64,000 nt of DNA from Nocardia amamiensis (GCF_015477605.1 NZ_JADLQX010000031.1:1-64000), one strand, 5' to 3'. Counted from the first letter of the stretch, positions 43,672 to 53,451 are shown. The notes: generated by a model not told the origin, from the letters alone. Numbers and translations: made by a program.

Positions 43672-45387
43672 TTATTTCTGGTTTGGTTGGACTACCGGTC
43701 GAGCGGTCACGCCAGCGTTGTCGGTCGAGTCGTCCTCGCGGGTGGATCGCCGCCGGATGATCGCGGCAAGTACGGCGGCAGCGGTCAGAATAGCGAAGAT
43801 TCGCTCCGGGACAGGGCCAATTCGCGTCGCCAGCGTGTTGTCGTCGCGGAGCGGAAGCTCCGCGACCAAGGCGGCGGGCACGAACAGCGCCGTTTCCTGC
43901 CGCACGCTGCCATCGGCGGCGATGATCGCGCTCACACCCGAGGTCGCCGCGACGACCAAGGCCCTTCCGTGTTCGACGGCACGGATACGGGACATGGCCA
44001 GCTGCTGATAGGTCATCTCGCTGTCGCCGAAGGTAGCGTTGTTGGTGGGCACGGTGAGCAGCTCGGCGCCCGCGCGCATCGCGTCTTCGAACGCCCTGTC
44101 GAAGGCCACCTCATAGCAGGTGGCGACGCCGATGTCGATGCCGGCGGCCCGTACTACGCCGTCGCCGTGGCCGGGGACGAAATATCCTGCCCGATCGGCG
44201 TATTCGGAGAACAGCCGGAAGAAGCCGCGCATCGGCAGGTACTCGCCGAAGGGCTGGATGATCTTCTTGTCATGCCGCTCGCCCGGGCCCGCCGCGCCGT
44301 TCCACACCATCACCGAGTTGGTGGTCGTCCGATCCGAATTGACCAGCACCGCGCCGACCAGGATCGGTGCGCCGATCCGCTCGGAGGCCGCGGTGATCAA
44401 GGCGGCGGCGTCGCCGTTGCGCAGCGGATCGATGTCCGAGGAGTTCTCCGGCCAGATCACCACATCCGGTCGCGGCGCGCGGCCCGCCGCGACGTCCGCG
44501 GCCAGTTCCTCGGTACGGCGCACGTGGTTGTCCAGCACGGCGCGCCGCTGTTCGTTGAAATCCAGCCCGAGCCGCGGCACGCTCCCTTGGATCGCGGCGA
44601 CCGTGACCGTTCGGTCGCCCGAGTCCGGGCCCGGCAAGGCGGAGCGGAGCAGCAGTCCGGCGACAGGCATGACGGCCACGGTGAGCACCGCCGCGGCATA
44701 CCCGAGCCGGGCCGCGTGGGCCGCGGGCGCGGAGATTCCGGGCCCGGCGTCGGAGACCGATGCGTCAGCCCTTCTGGATGCGCGACGTGACCACAGCAGG
44801 GACGCCAGTGCCGCGGCACCGGTTCCGGTGAGGGCCACCGCGAACCCGACCAGCGGTGCGCCGCCGACCGCAGCCAGCGGCAGGAACCAGCCGTCGGCTT
44901 GGCCGAATGCCAAGCGGCCCCAGGGAAATCCGCCGAAGGGGAAGCTGGAGCGGCCCCACTCGGCGGTCGTCCAGGCCAGCGCCACCCACAGGGGCCAGCC
45001 GGGAAGCGTGCCGACGAGCCGGGCGAGCAGACCGAAGACGCCCACGTGGACCGCGCACGCGGTGGACAGCGCAAGCCACGGCACCGGCCCGACGTAGATG
45101 CCGGTCCACGGCAGCAACGGGAGGAAGAACGCCAGGCCGGCCAGGAATCCGTAACCGAAGCCCGCGCGCAGGCGTCCAGCACTTCGGGCCACCAGCGTAA
45201 GCAGGGCCATGCCGACCGGCGCGAGGAACCACCACGGCCGTGGCGGAAAGCTGCCGAACAGCAGCAGCCCGGCGAGGATCGCCGCCGCGGAGCGCGCCGG
45301 CACCGGATGCCTGCGCACCGCGGCCGCCAGCGACCGCATCCATTCCGCTACCCGCTCGCGCACCATCCCCTGGCTACCGTCCGCCAT
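43672..45387 (-). CDS. lnt: Apolipoprotein N-acyltransferase
   Basis: The protein has about 571 residues. N-terminal membrane segments (SAAAILAGLLLFGSFPP, GYGFLAGLAFFLPLLPW and others) lead to a periplasmic nitrilase-type domain with the catalytic triad: Glu in VIWPENSSDIDP, Lys in HDKKIIQPFGEYLP and Cys in IGVATCYEVAF. It adds the N-acyl chain to the lipidated Cys of lipoproteins, for example the PCuAC lipoprotein in this window. A final membrane segment (IFAILTAAAVLAAIIRR) closes it. The start is uncertain: ATG 45387, GTG 45405 and ATG 45516 are all open. In M. tuberculosis the homologue is fused to Ppm; here it is not fused and ppm does not follow. Confidence 0.92.
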   Translation of the reverse strand: MADGSQGMVRERVAEWMRSLAAAVRRHPVPARSAAAILAGLLLFGSFPPRPWWFLAPVGMALLTLVARSAGRLRAGFGYGFLAGLAFFLPLLPWTGIYVGPVPWLALSTACAVHVGVFGLLARLVGTLPGWPLWVALAWTTAEWGRSSFPFGGFPWGRLAFGQADGWFLPLAAVGGAPLVGFAVALTGTGAAALASLLWSRRASRRADASVSDAGPGISAPAAHAARLGYAAAVLTVAVMPVAGLLLRSALPGPDSGDRTVTVAAIQGSVPRLGLDFNEQRRAVLDNHVRRTEELAADVAAGRAPRPDVVIWPENSSDIDPLRNGDAAALITAASERIGAPILVGAVLVNSDRTTTNSVMVWNGAAGPGERHDKKIIQPFGEYLPMRGFFRLFSEYADRAGYFVPGHGDGVVRAAGIDIGVATCYEVAFDRAFEDAMRAGAELLTVPTNNATFGDSEMTYQQLAMSRIRAVEHGRALVVAATSGVSAIIAADGSVRQETALFVPAALVAELPLRDDNTLATRIGPVPERIFAILTAAAVLAAIIRRRSTREDDSTDNAGVTARPVVQPNQK

Positions 45388-45686
45388 TCGGCCGTCGTTC
45401 GACACCCGGCGGACGTACGCCACTCGGCCCACACATGCCGTATAGGCCTGCGTTCCGCCGATTCCCGCCAGAACAACCGCAATGACCGATACCTGCCCTG
45501 TGATGGCGCCCACCACGGTCCGGGCTCACACCGAGCTCCGCTACGTAGTCGCGGTCTGCCGGTCGCCAAACGTCCGCGCCCCGGTGTACATGCGTCACCG
45601 CAACCCCAATAGCCACTGCATCAACATCTGCCACTTCAACCACCCGGCGACCGGCGAATTCGGGCGCCGGCTCGTCGCCGACTCGG

Positions 45687-47285
45687 TCATGCCGCATAGA
45701 TCGTCGCTCCCCGGTGAACGGTGCGCAGGCACCTCGGCAGCGGTGAATCAGGTTCGAGCGCAGGCAATCCCGGGACACGCGACCGCGGGTCGGTGGACCA
45801 GCGCTGGACCGAGTCGGAGGCAGCGGCGACAACGAGTTCATCGGCGTCCCAGATCGCGTAGGATGCCGGCGCACCTGGTACCAGCGTGCCCGCCACACCG
45901 TCGCGGACTCCGCCCGCGCGCCAGGCGCCGCGCGTCGCCGCGGCGAAGGCGGCGCGCGGCGACAGTCCGTGCTCCGGGGTGCGATGGTTGGCCGCGGCCC
46001 GCACCGCCGCCCACGGATCGAGGGCGGTGACCGGGGCGTCGGAGCCGATCGCGAGGGCGACGCCGGAGGCGGCCATGGCGGCGAACGGGTTCAGGGTCGC
46101 CGCGCGATCGGCGCCGAGCCGCGCGGCGTACATGCCGTGCGATCCACCCCAGACGGCGTCGAATCCCGGCTGCACACTGGCGATTACGCCCCAGCGGGCG
46201 AGCTTCGCAATGTGCTCGGCGTCGATCAGTTCGGCATGCTCGACCCGGTGCCCGAGTGCGGCGACGGCGGGTCCGCCGAGATCGTCGACCACCCGCTCGA
46301 TACCCGCGACGAGCGTATCCATCGCGGCGTCACCGATCGCGTGGAACCCGGCCTGGATACCCGCGACCGTGCAGGCGCGCACATGATCGGCGATCGTCTC
46401 CGCATCGAGATAGCTCCGGCCACAATGGGACTCGTCGGCGTAGGGCGCGCGCAGCCAGGCGGTGCGCGACCCGAGGGAGCCGTCGACGAACAGGTCGCCC
46501 CCCAAGGCGTGCACGCCGAGTTCCTCGACCAGGGCGCGTGCCTGTTCGGCGCTGCGCACCGCCTCGCCCCAATATGCCCGGACCTGCACGCCGTGGTCGA
46601 ATTCGAGCAGTTCGCGAAGGTCCTCGCGCCCAGCGATCTCCGGGCCCGCGCATTCGTGCACCGCGACGATCCCGTGCGCGGCAGCGTGATCCAGTGCCGC
46701 GGCGCGCGCTTTATCCCGTTGCGCCCGAGAGAGACTCGCGAGCGCGGCGGTGCGCACCAGATGGTGGGCCGCGGCGCGCACCGGCTCGCCGCGGGTGAAT
46801 CCGTCGGTCGAGGTCAGCCCGGGCAGTGTGTCCAGCAGTGCCGAGGACGCCACGGCGGAGTGCGTGTCCACGCGCGAGAGGTACACGTGGCGCCCGGCGC
46901 CCGCCGCCGCATCGATCTCCTCGACGCTGGGCGGCCTGCCCTCCCGCCAGGTGGTCTCGTCCCAGCCGTCACCCAGGACGGCGCCGTCGGGGTGTGCCTC
47001 GGCGAACGCGCGCAGCAGCCGCAGGCAGTGTCCGAGCGACTCCGCACCGGACAGGTCGAGACCGGTCAGCTTCAGCCCGAGTGCCGTGACGTGCACGTGT
47101 GGATCGACGAACGCGGGCGCGACGAAGGCGCCGTCGAGGTCGACGATCTCGGCGTCGATGTGCAGCGCGCGTCCTGGCTGCTCGGCGCCCAGCCAGACCA
47201 CGGTCCCGTCGGTCACCGCCATGGCCGTGGCGTCGGGTGAACTCGCGCTGTAGAAACGACCACCGATCAGCAACTGGGTACTCAC
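45687..47285 (-). CDS. Amidohydrolase family 3 metal-dependent hydrolase (YtcJ-like)
   Basis: The protein has 532 residues. It shows the small beta-sandwich start (LLIGGRFYSASSPDATAM), the metal-binding HxH in FVDPHVHVTALG, then VAVHECAGPEI, a GFHAIGDAAMDTL motif, HRVEHAELID and the late Asp in AIGSDAPVTALDPW. This family hydrolyses amide or related bonds in varied small molecules; the substrate is unknown. The start is GTG 47285 and there is no signal peptide. The gene is upstream of lnt on the same strand with a ~300-base gap, so cotranscription is uncertain. Its presence next to lnt and fxsA matches the conserved actinobacterial neighbourhood. Confidence 0.9.
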   Translation of the reverse strand: MSTQLLIGGRFYSASSPDATAMAVTDGTVVWLGAEQPGRALHIDAEIVDLDGAFVAPAFVDPHVHVTALGLKLTGLDLSGAESLGHCLRLLRAFAEAHPDGAVLGDGWDETTWREGRPPSVEEIDAAAGAGRHVYLSRVDTHSAVASSALLDTLPGLTSTDGFTRGEPVRAAAHHLVRTAALASLSRAQRDKARAAALDHAAAHGIVAVHECAGPEIAGREDLRELLEFDHGVQVRAYWGEAVRSAEQARALVEELGVHALGGDLFVDGSLGSRTAWLRAPYADESHCGRSYLDAETIADHVRACTVAGIQAGFHAIGDAAMDTLVAGIERVVDDLGGPAVAALGHRVEHAELIDAEHIAKLARWGVIASVQPGFDAVWGGSHGMYAARLGADRAATLNPFAAMAASGVALAIGSDAPVTALDPWAAVRAAANHRTPEHGLSPRAAFAAATRGAWRAGGVRDGVAGTLVPGAPASYAIWDADELVVAAASDSVQRWSTDPRSRVPGLPALEPDSPLPRCLRTVHRGATIYAA

Positions 47286-47325
47286 GGGGCACCAGTCTGC
47301 CGTATGCCCGAAGCGGCGGTTTCGG

Positions 47326-47580
47326 TCAGCCGTTCAGTGCGGGCCTGCGCGCCAGATCCTCCTGCTGCGCCAGTACCGTCATCACCTCCGCGTACGCCGG
47401 CGGCGCTGCACCGGTTCCGCCCGCCGCCGTGGACCGGCAGCCCGCCTCCATGGCGATCAGCTCCAGCCGCAGCGCCGCGGCCGTGAATCCGGAAATCGAC
47501 TGTCCCGCTGAGGCCGCCGCACGTCGCACCGCAGCGGCCAGCTCCTCGCTCACCGTCACGGTGAGTTGCTCGGTGGCCAT
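47326..47580 (-). CDS. Small ribbon-helix-helix-like protein
   Basis: The protein has 84 residues. The first ~45 look like a ribbon-helix-helix DNA-binding unit: strand QLTVTVSEELAAAVRRAAAS and helix AGQSISGFTAAALRLELIAM. An Ala/Gly-rich linker and a short acidic-basic tail follow. It may be an orphan antitoxin or a regulator; no toxin gene is adjacent. The start is ATG 47580. It lies 40 bases upstream of the amidohydrolase start on the same strand, and could be cotranscribed with it. Confidence 0.7.
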   Translation of the reverse strand: MATEQLTVTVSEELAAAVRRAAASAGQSISGFTAAALRLELIAMEAGCRSTAAGGTGAAPPAYAEVMTVLAQQEDLARRPALNG

Positions 47581-47637
47581 CGCGCCACGATAGCCCTTCG
47601 GCGCGCAGCGCGGAACCTGGCGTAGGCGGTTTCACCC

Positions 47638-48120
47638 TCAGGACGGGCTGATCGCGCGGCGGGCGTCGCCCTGTCCGTCGTCGTACCACTGCCGCACCAC
47701 GTCGCCATCGATCACCTCGTCGCCGTCGATGACGACACCGCGATAGGGTGCGGCGGCGGCGATCCTGCCGAACCGTCGGGCCGCGAACGCCGTGACCAGC
47801 GGACGCACCAGAAACCGCGTCGGTGGCAGCAGCAGTAGCAGACCGAGCAGCGAGGTGACCAGGCCCGGCACGAACATCAGCACACCACCCGCCGCGACCA
47901 GCGCGCCATCGGCCACGGCGGTACCCGGCGCGATTTCTCCGCGACCGGCGCGGCGGAACTGCTCGAACACCCGGCGCCCTTGCGAGCCGATCAGCAGCAT
48001 GCCCGCGGCCGATCCGGCGATCAGCACCAGAATCGTCGGCATGACGCCGATCAGCTGGCCGACCGCGACCAGCGCGGCGATCTCGACGACGACGTACAGC
48101 ACGAACAACAACGCGGCCAT
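47638..48120 (-). CDS. fxsA: FxsA-family membrane protein
   Basis: The protein has 160 residues. FxsA features are visible: hydrophobic segments MAALLFVLYVVVEIAALVAV, MPTILVLIAGSAAGMLLIGS and LVAAGGVLMFVPGLVTSLLG, with a characteristic basic motif GRRVFEQFRRAGRGEI between them. The tail is cytoplasmic and acidic (DGDEVIDGDVVRQWYDD). In E. coli FxsA suppresses F-exclusion of phage T7; the cellular role is otherwise unknown. It forms part of the lnt-amidohydrolase-fxsA stretch, like Rv2053c beside Rv2051c in M. tuberculosis. Confidence 0.88.
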   Translation of the reverse strand: MAALLFVLYVVVEIAALVAVGQLIGVMPTILVLIAGSAAGMLLIGSQGRRVFEQFRRAGRGEIAPGTAVADGALVAAGGVLMFVPGLVTSLLGLLLLLPPTRFLVRPLVTAFAARRFGRIAAAAPYRGVVIDGDEVIDGDVVRQWYDDGQGDARRAISPS

Positions 48121-48210
48121 GGCGATCCCTTCGGACGATCTACCCGGTCAACGTCCGGAACCGGCGTTTTTCTCCCGGCGCACCTGAAAAGACGCTGAGA
48201 TCCGCCCTGG

Positions 48211-48870
48211 TCAGCCGCCCGGGCGCACCAAACCCGTCTCGTAGGCCAAGACGACCGCCTGAACGCGGTCCCGCAGACCGAGTTTGGTGAGCACCCTGCC
48301 GACGTGCGTCTTGACCGTGGCCTCGGACAGGTACAGCTGCTCGGCGATCTCGGCGTTGGAGCGGCCCGCCGCGATCTGCTCGAGCACCTCGCGTTCGCGG
48401 GCGGTGAGCACGTCGAGCACGCCCGGGTCGCGGGTCCGGGCCGGGTCCTCCGCGATGAGGCGGTCCAGCAGGCGCTTGGTCACCTTCGGCGAGACCACCG
48501 CGTCGCCCGCGGCGACACTGCGGATGGCGGAGATGAGGTCTTCCGGCGGGGTGTCCTTCAAGAGGAATCCGCTCGCTCCCGCGCGGAGCGCGCCGAGCGC
48601 GTGCTCGTCGAGGTCGAAGGTCGTCATGACGAGTACCCGGCTGCCGTGCCCGGCCTCCACGATCCTGGTGGTGGCGGCGACGCCGTCGACGACGGGCATC
48701 CGCACATCCATCAGCACGACGTCGGGCCGCAGCTCCGCCGCCCTGGCGACCGCGGCGGCGCCGTTGGCCGCCTCGCCGATCACTTCGATGCCGGGGTGCG
48801 CGCCGAGCACCATCTTCAATCCCATACGCATGAGTTCCTGGTCATCGACAACGAGAACGGTGATCGGCAC
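48211..48870 (-). CDS. NarL/LuxR-family response regulator
   Basis: The protein has 219 residues. The receiver carries VVDDQELMRMG, the phospho-acceptor Asp in VVLMDVRMPVVDG and Lys in GFLLKDTPPEDLI. The C-terminal LuxR HTH reads LTAREREVLEQIAAGRSNAE then IAEQLYLSEATVKTHVGRVL. GTG 48870 starts directly at the receiver, with TTGGGGGC upstream; the open frame to 49239 is noise. It lies 140 bases downstream of the cognate-looking histidine kinase on the same strand. Targets are unknown. Confidence 0.93.
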   Translation of the reverse strand: MPITVLVVDDQELMRMGLKMVLGAHPGIEVIGEAANGAAAVARAAELRPDVVLMDVRMPVVDGVAATTRIVEAGHGSRVLVMTTFDLDEHALGALRAGASGFLLKDTPPEDLISAIRSVAAGDAVVSPKVTKRLLDRLIAEDPARTRDPGVLDVLTAREREVLEQIAAGRSNAEIAEQLYLSEATVKTHVGRVLTKLGLRDRVQAVVLAYETGLVRPGG

Positions 48871-49010
48871 GCCCCCAATGTAACGTGGGCGCTTCCGCGT
48901 CTCGGGCGTCCTGCGCCGCGACGACCCTGGCACCCCGCTCCCGACTTTGTCCCTGTGACCGAATCCACTTGGGGCGCATGGATTCACAGGCCGATGCCAC
49001 CGAGCTCGGC

Positions 49011-50228
49011 TCACTCCGCCGAGCCCGGCCGCAGCGGGAGGCTCGCGTGTACCCGCCAGGCTCCGTCCGCGTCGGGGCCCGCGTCCAAGCTGCCGCCCAG
49101 CACGGCGACGCGCTCGCGCATCCCGACCAACCCGAGCCCGCTGCCCTCGATGCGCGTGGCGGGTTCGTGCAGCGGCACGCCGCCGCTGTCGGTGACGTCG
49201 ATCACCACGTCGGAGTCGGTGCGGCGCACCCGCACCCACGCTTTCGGGTGCGGGCCCGCGTGCCGCAGCGTGTTGGTCAGCGATTCCTGCACGATGCGGT
49301 GCACGCCGAGACTGACCTCGGGTGCGATGTCGTCCAGCTCCCCGGTCAGCTCGAGCTCGACGGCGAGGCCGGTGCCGCGCATCATCTCCACGACCTTGGC
49401 GAGGCCGGCGGTGCCGTGCTGGGGCAGTTGGTCGGGCGCGTGCTCGGTCCGCAGCAGGGCCACGGTTCTGCGCAGTTCGCGCAGCGCTTCACGGCCGGTG
49501 CTCGCGATGGTGGTGAGCGCCTGCTCCGCCGCGTCCGGGTCGCGGCGCAGCGCGTATTTCGCGCCGTCGGCCTGCACGATGATCACGCTCACCGCGTGCG
49601 CCACCACGTCGTGCAGTTCCCGGGCGATGCGCGTGCGTTCGGCCGAGACGGCGTCGTGCGCGCGGCGCTCTTTGTCGTAGTCGGCGACCGCCAGGCGTGC
49701 CGCGACCTCGGCGTCGTAGGCGTGCCGAGCGCCGATGAACTCCGCCAGCGTCCAGGACAGCGCGTAGAACATGGCCGTGAAGACGATGTCGGGCCCGGCC
49801 GGCCGGTCGATCGCCGCGATCGAGAGCACGACGTCCACGCCGAGGCCGAGCCCGAACCACAGCCCCTCGCGCCGCCCGACGTAGGCCACCAGCGTGTACA
49901 GGATGATGCCCTGCGACAGCAACGCGATGTGGTCGGCGTCCTCCTGGGTCAGGAAGCCCACCAGCGACGCGGTCATCGATAGCGCCAGCGTGGCGACCGC
50001 CATCGTCCGCGGATACACCCGGCGCAGCACCACCGGAAGCGGAAGCAGCACGCCGACGGCCAGATACGCGAGCTTGTTGTGCGCGTTGCCAACGCTGACG
50101 ATCTCGAGCAGCAGAAGCAGCGCCGCCAGCGCCGAATCGGCGACGATGGGCTTGCCCCGAAGCCACAGACTGAACCGACGCACGGGGTTCAGCCTAGGTG
50201 CGCCCGGTACGCGGCCACGCAACCCCAC
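49011..50228 (-). CDS. NarL-type sensor histidine kinase (HisKA_3)
   Basis: The protein has up to 405 residues. Five or six membrane segments occupy residues 30-150 with almost no extracytoplasmic domain, typical of actinobacterial intramembrane-sensing kinases. The dimerisation/phosphoacceptor region is ERTRIARELHDVVAHAVSVI (His), and the ATPase has a N-box-like ESLTNTLRHA and GSGLGLVGMRERV. It pairs with the response regulator at 48211. The start is uncertain: 50228, or GTG 50183 at VRRFSLW just before the first membrane segment. Confidence 0.92.
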   Translation of the reverse strand: MGLRGRVPGAPRLNPVRRFSLWLRGKPIVADSALAALLLLLEIVSVGNAHNKLAYLAVGVLLPLPVVLRRVYPRTMAVATLALSMTASLVGFLTQEDADHIALLSQGIILYTLVAYVGRREGLWFGLGLGVDVVLSIAAIDRPAGPDIVFTAMFYALSWTLAEFIGARHAYDAEVAARLAVADYDKERRAHDAVSAERTRIARELHDVVAHAVSVIIVQADGAKYALRRDPDAAEQALTTIASTGREALRELRRTVALLRTEHAPDQLPQHGTAGLAKVVEMMRGTGLAVELELTGELDDIAPEVSLGVHRIVQESLTNTLRHAGPHPKAWVRVRRTDSDVVIDVTDSGGVPLHEPATRIEGSGLGLVGMRERVAVLGGSLDAGPDADGAWRVHASLPLRPGSAE

Positions 50229-50315
50229 GGACGCAGGGCCGAATGCCCCGCATGATTCGGGCGGGGCGCCGATGCCAGTCAGCGGATGAACCGATGATCT
50301 GGTTGTCTTACCCGC

Positions 50316-51083
50316 GTGGAGATCGGAGACTGGGCGGTTCTGTTGACGGCGGCGACGGCCGCGGGATGGGTGGACGCGGTGGTCGGCGGGGGTGGGCTGA
50401 TCATTCTGCCCACGCTGTTCGTGGTGGCGCCCGGCATCGCGCCGCAGACCGCGCTCGGCACCAACAAGCTCGCCGCGGTCGCCGGGACCAGCGCCGCGGT
50501 GGCTACCTTCGCGCGCAAGGTGCCGATGCGCTGGCGCGTGCTGGTGCCCGCCGCCGTGATCGCCGCGGTGGCGGCCGCGGTCGGCGCCGCCGCGGTCTCC
50601 CTGATCGACCGCGAGCTGTTCGTCCCGATCGTGATGGTGGTGCTGGTCGGCGTCGCGGTGTTCGTCACGATGCGTCCGTCAATCGGCGTCACGCTGGCCA
50701 CTCACCCGCCCACGCGGCGCAAGGCCGTCCTCACCGTGGCGCTGGCCGCGGGATTGATCGGCTTCTACGACGGCCTGCTCGGGCCCGGCACCGGAACGTT
50801 CCTGATCATCACCTTCGCCACCCTGCTCGGGACCGAGTTCGTGCGGGCGGCAGCCATGGCCAAGGTGATCAACTGCGGCTCGAATCTCGGCGCGCTGGTC
50901 TTCTTCGGGGCGACCGGCCACATCCTGTGGGCGCTCGGTGCCGCGATGGCCGCGGCGAACGTGCTCGGCGCGGTGGTCGGCTCGCGGATGGCGGTGCGCA
51001 AGGGCGCCGAATTCGTGCGCGTCGTGCTGCTGGTGGTGGTGATCGCGATGGTGATCCGGTTGGGTTGGCAGCAGTTCGGCTGA
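50316..51083 (+). CDS. TSUP family transporter (TauE/SafE type)
   Basis: The protein has 255 residues, seven to eight membrane segments and the TSUP duplicated signature: WVDAVVGGGGLIILPTLFVV in the first half with GTNKLAAVAGTS, and GFYDGLLGPGTGTFLIITFA in the second. The family exports or imports sulfite, sulfoacetate or other organosulfur anions; the substrate is not predictable. The start is GTG 50316. The stop is immediately adjacent (no spacer) to the stop of the convergent TetR gene. Confidence 0.92.
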   Translation: MEIGDWAVLLTAATAAGWVDAVVGGGGLIILPTLFVVAPGIAPQTALGTNKLAAVAGTSAAVATFARKVPMRWRVLVPAAVIAAVAAAVGAAAVSLIDRELFVPIVMVVLVGVAVFVTMRPSIGVTLATHPPTRRKAVLTVALAAGLIGFYDGLLGPGTGTFLIITFATLLGTEFVRAAAMAKVINCGSNLGALVFFGATGHILWALGAAMAAANVLGAVVGSRMAVRKGAEFVRVVLLVVVIAMVIRLGWQQFG

Positions 51084-51749
51084 TCAGCCCACCGGTTCCA
51101 CCCGATGAGTGGCCAGCCACGGTTGCAGGGCGCGCGAAGTCGTCTCGTGAATCCGGTGGTGCAGGCGCTCACCGTCCTCGGCCCCCACCACCGGATGCTG
51201 GAACAACACGGTCAACGCACCCGACACCGCGCCGACGACCGCGCCGACCAGCGCGGCGGCGCCCACCTCGTCGAGTTCGGCGGGGAACGCGCCGTGCAGC
51301 TGCCTGGCGATCTCGCGCTGCGCGACGAGCTGGGCGTGTGCGGCGCGGCCGCTCACCGCGGGCACGGTTCGCGACACCTTGGCACGCAGCGCGGCGATCC
51401 GGGCGGAAAGGTCGTCGATGAGGTGTTCGCCGGGGTTGTCCCCCGCGGCACGCAGCGCGCGCAGCATGACCTCCACCGGACGTTCTCCGGGGCGCCTGCT
51501 TGCGATCGCGGCCACCGCGGCGCGCACCCGCTCGTCGGATTCCGGGAAGAGCAGTTCTTCTTTGCTGGCGAAGTAGTTGAAGAACGTACGCGTGCCGACG
51601 TCCGCCGCGGCGGCGATGTCGGCCACCGTCGTGTCCTCGTAGCCTCTGGTCTCGAACAGCTCGGCGGCGGCTTCGAGGATGGCTCGGCGGGTACGTTCGC
51701 GCTTGCGGTCACGGAGAGCGGATGGCGGCACGCGGGCACAGTACGGCAT
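51084..51749 (-). CDS. TetR-family regulator
   Basis: The protein has about 221 residues. HTH: RAILEAAAELFETRGYEDTT then VADIAAAADVGTRTFFNYFA, with SKEELLFPE following, as in TetR members of the AcrR group. The C-terminal domain has VSGALTVLFQHP. Start candidates are ATG 51749 and GTG 51731; neither has a strong ribosome site. It is convergent with the TSUP transporter and divergent from tldD (170-base gap), so its target is not clear. Confidence 0.85.
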   Translation of the reverse strand: MPYCARVPPSALRDRKRERTRRAILEAAAELFETRGYEDTTVADIAAAADVGTRTFFNYFASKEELLFPESDERVRAAVAAIASRRPGERPVEVMLRALRAAGDNPGEHLIDDLSARIAALRAKVSRTVPAVSGRAAHAQLVAQREIARQLHGAFPAELDEVGAAALVGAVVGAVSGALTVLFQHPVVGAEDGERLHHRIHETTSRALQPWLATHRVEPVG

Positions 51750-51921
51750 TCGGTGAGAAACACGCGGTAAGCGAAGGTGTCGCGCGCGCCGTTCACACTG
51801 CACGATCGCGCATTCTACGCAAATCGGCACTCGATGCAGCTTCGCACTACAGCCGCGGCCTTGGCTCGGCCTGCGCGGGCTGTGGGCGGACGTTGTCCGA
51901 CCGGGCGATTATGTTGGTCGG

Positions 51922-53451
51922 GTGAGCATCGCGACTTCCAAAGACGTGGACGCCGAGTTCCTCGGTCTGCCACTGACCGCGCTCGCCGACGCCGCGCTCA
52001 CCGCGGCGACGGCGGCCGGCGCCGAGCACGCCGACCTGCGGGTGCACCGGTTGGTCACCCAGTCGATCCGATTGCGCGACGGACGTGTGGAGGCCATCAC
52101 CGACAGCACCGAACTCGGCTTCGCCGTGCGCGTCATCGTGGACGGCACTTGGGGTTTCGCGTCGCACGCCGCGCTCACGCCCGACGTCGCCGCCGAGGTG
52201 GCCCGCACCGCGGTCACCGTCGCCACCACACTGCGCGCACTCAACCGGGAGCGGGTCGAACTCGCCGCCGAGCCACGCTACGCAGGCGTGCGCTGGGTCT
52301 CGGACTACGACATCGATCCGTTCACCGTGCCGACCGGCGAGAAGGTCGCTCTGCTGCAGGACTATTCGGAGCGGCTCTCGCACGCCGACGGCGTCGATCA
52401 CGTCACCGCGGGTCTGCTCCAGGTCAAGGAGCAGACTTTCTACGCCGACACCGCCGGGTCGTCGATCATCCAGCAGCGCGTCCGGCTGCATCCGAGTCTG
52501 GAAGCCATCACGGTGGACTCCGCGGCGGGGGTCTTCGAGACGATGCGCACGCTGGCCGCGCCGGCGGGTCGCGGGTGGGAGTACGTCACCGGCGCCGACG
52601 GTATCTGGGACTGGGACGACGAACTCGCGCGGATCCCGGAGTGGCTCGCCGAGAAGGTGAAGGCGCCCAGCGTGCAGGCGGGGCCGACCGATCTCGTCAT
52701 CGATCCGACCAACCTGTGGCTCACCATCCACGAATCCATCGGCCACGCCACCGAGTACGACCGCGCAATCGGCTACGAATCCGCCTACGCGGGCACCTCT
52801 TTCGCCACGCCGGACAAATTGGGCACGCTGCGCTATGGGACGCCGATCATGCACGTGACCGGCGACCGCACCGAAGCGCACGGCTTGGCCAGTGTCGGCT
52901 ACGACGACGAAGGTGTCGCCGGGCAGCGGTGGGATCTGGTGCGCGACGGCATCCTGGTCGGGTATCAACTGGACCGGGCGTTCGCCCCGCGGCTGGGCCT
53001 GGAGCGATCCAACGGCTGCTCGTATGCCGACTCGGCCCATCACGTGCCGATCCAGCGGATGGCCAACGTCTCGCTGCAGCCGGATCCCGACCGCGACACC
53101 AGCACCGAGGAACTGATCTCCCGGGTGGACGACGGTATCTACATCGTCGGCGACAAATCGTGGTCGATCGACATGCAGCGATACAACTTCCAGTTCACCG
53201 GTCAGCGATTCTTCCGCATCCGCGGCGGCAAGCTGGACGGGCAGCTGCGCGACGTCGCCTACCAGGCCACGACCACCGATTTCTGGGGCGCGATGGAGGC
53301 AGTCGGCGGACCGTCCACCTGGCGGCTGGGCGGGGCGTTCAACTGCGGCAAAGCGCAGCCCGGTCAGGTCGCGTCGGTCAGCCACGGCTGCCCGTCGATC
53401 CTGGTGCGCGGCATCGATGTTCTCAACACCCGGACGGAGGCCGGCCAGTGA
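51922..53451 (+). CDS. tldD: TldD-type metallopeptidase
   Basis: The protein has 509 residues. The metal-binding motif HExxxH is present (LTIHESIGHATEYDRA), along with the C-terminal Cys loop ASVSHGCPSILVRG and the TldD/PmbA N-terminal domain (VEAITDSTELGFAVRVIVDG). TldD forms a heterodimer with TldE/PmbA that degrades unfolded peptides, matures microcins and acts on CcdA in E. coli. The GTG 51922 start has TATGTT 6 bases upstream and no ribosome site, so it is probably leaderless. Its stop overlaps the start of pmbA by 4 bases. Confidence 0.93.
   Translation: MSIATSKDVDAEFLGLPLTALADAALTAATAAGAEHADLRVHRLVTQSIRLRDGRVEAITDSTELGFAVRVIVDGTWGFASHAALTPDVAAEVARTAVTVATTLRALNRERVELAAEPRYAGVRWVSDYDIDPFTVPTGEKVALLQDYSERLSHADGVDHVTAGLLQVKEQTFYADTAGSSIIQQRVRLHPSLEAITVDSAAGVFETMRTLAAPAGRGWEYVTGADGIWDWDDELARIPEWLAEKVKAPSVQAGPTDLVIDPTNLWLTIHESIGHATEYDRAIGYESAYAGTSFATPDKLGTLRYGTPIMHVTGDRTEAHGLASVGYDDEGVAGQRWDLVRDGILVGYQLDRAFAPRLGLERSNGCSYADSAHHVPIQRMANVSLQPDPDRDTSTEELISRVDDGIYIVGDKSWSIDMQRYNFQFTGQRFFRIRGGKLDGQLRDVAYQATTTDFWGAMEAVGGPSTWRLGGAFNCGKAQPGQVASVSHGCPSILVRGIDVLNTRTEAGQ

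Noticed and set aside
51777..53447. A 1019-codon frame joining the region of tldD to pmbA
   Set aside because: Only its last 462 residues are PmbA-like. The first part is Arg-rich shadow of tldD, and GTG 53448 overlaps the tldD stop.
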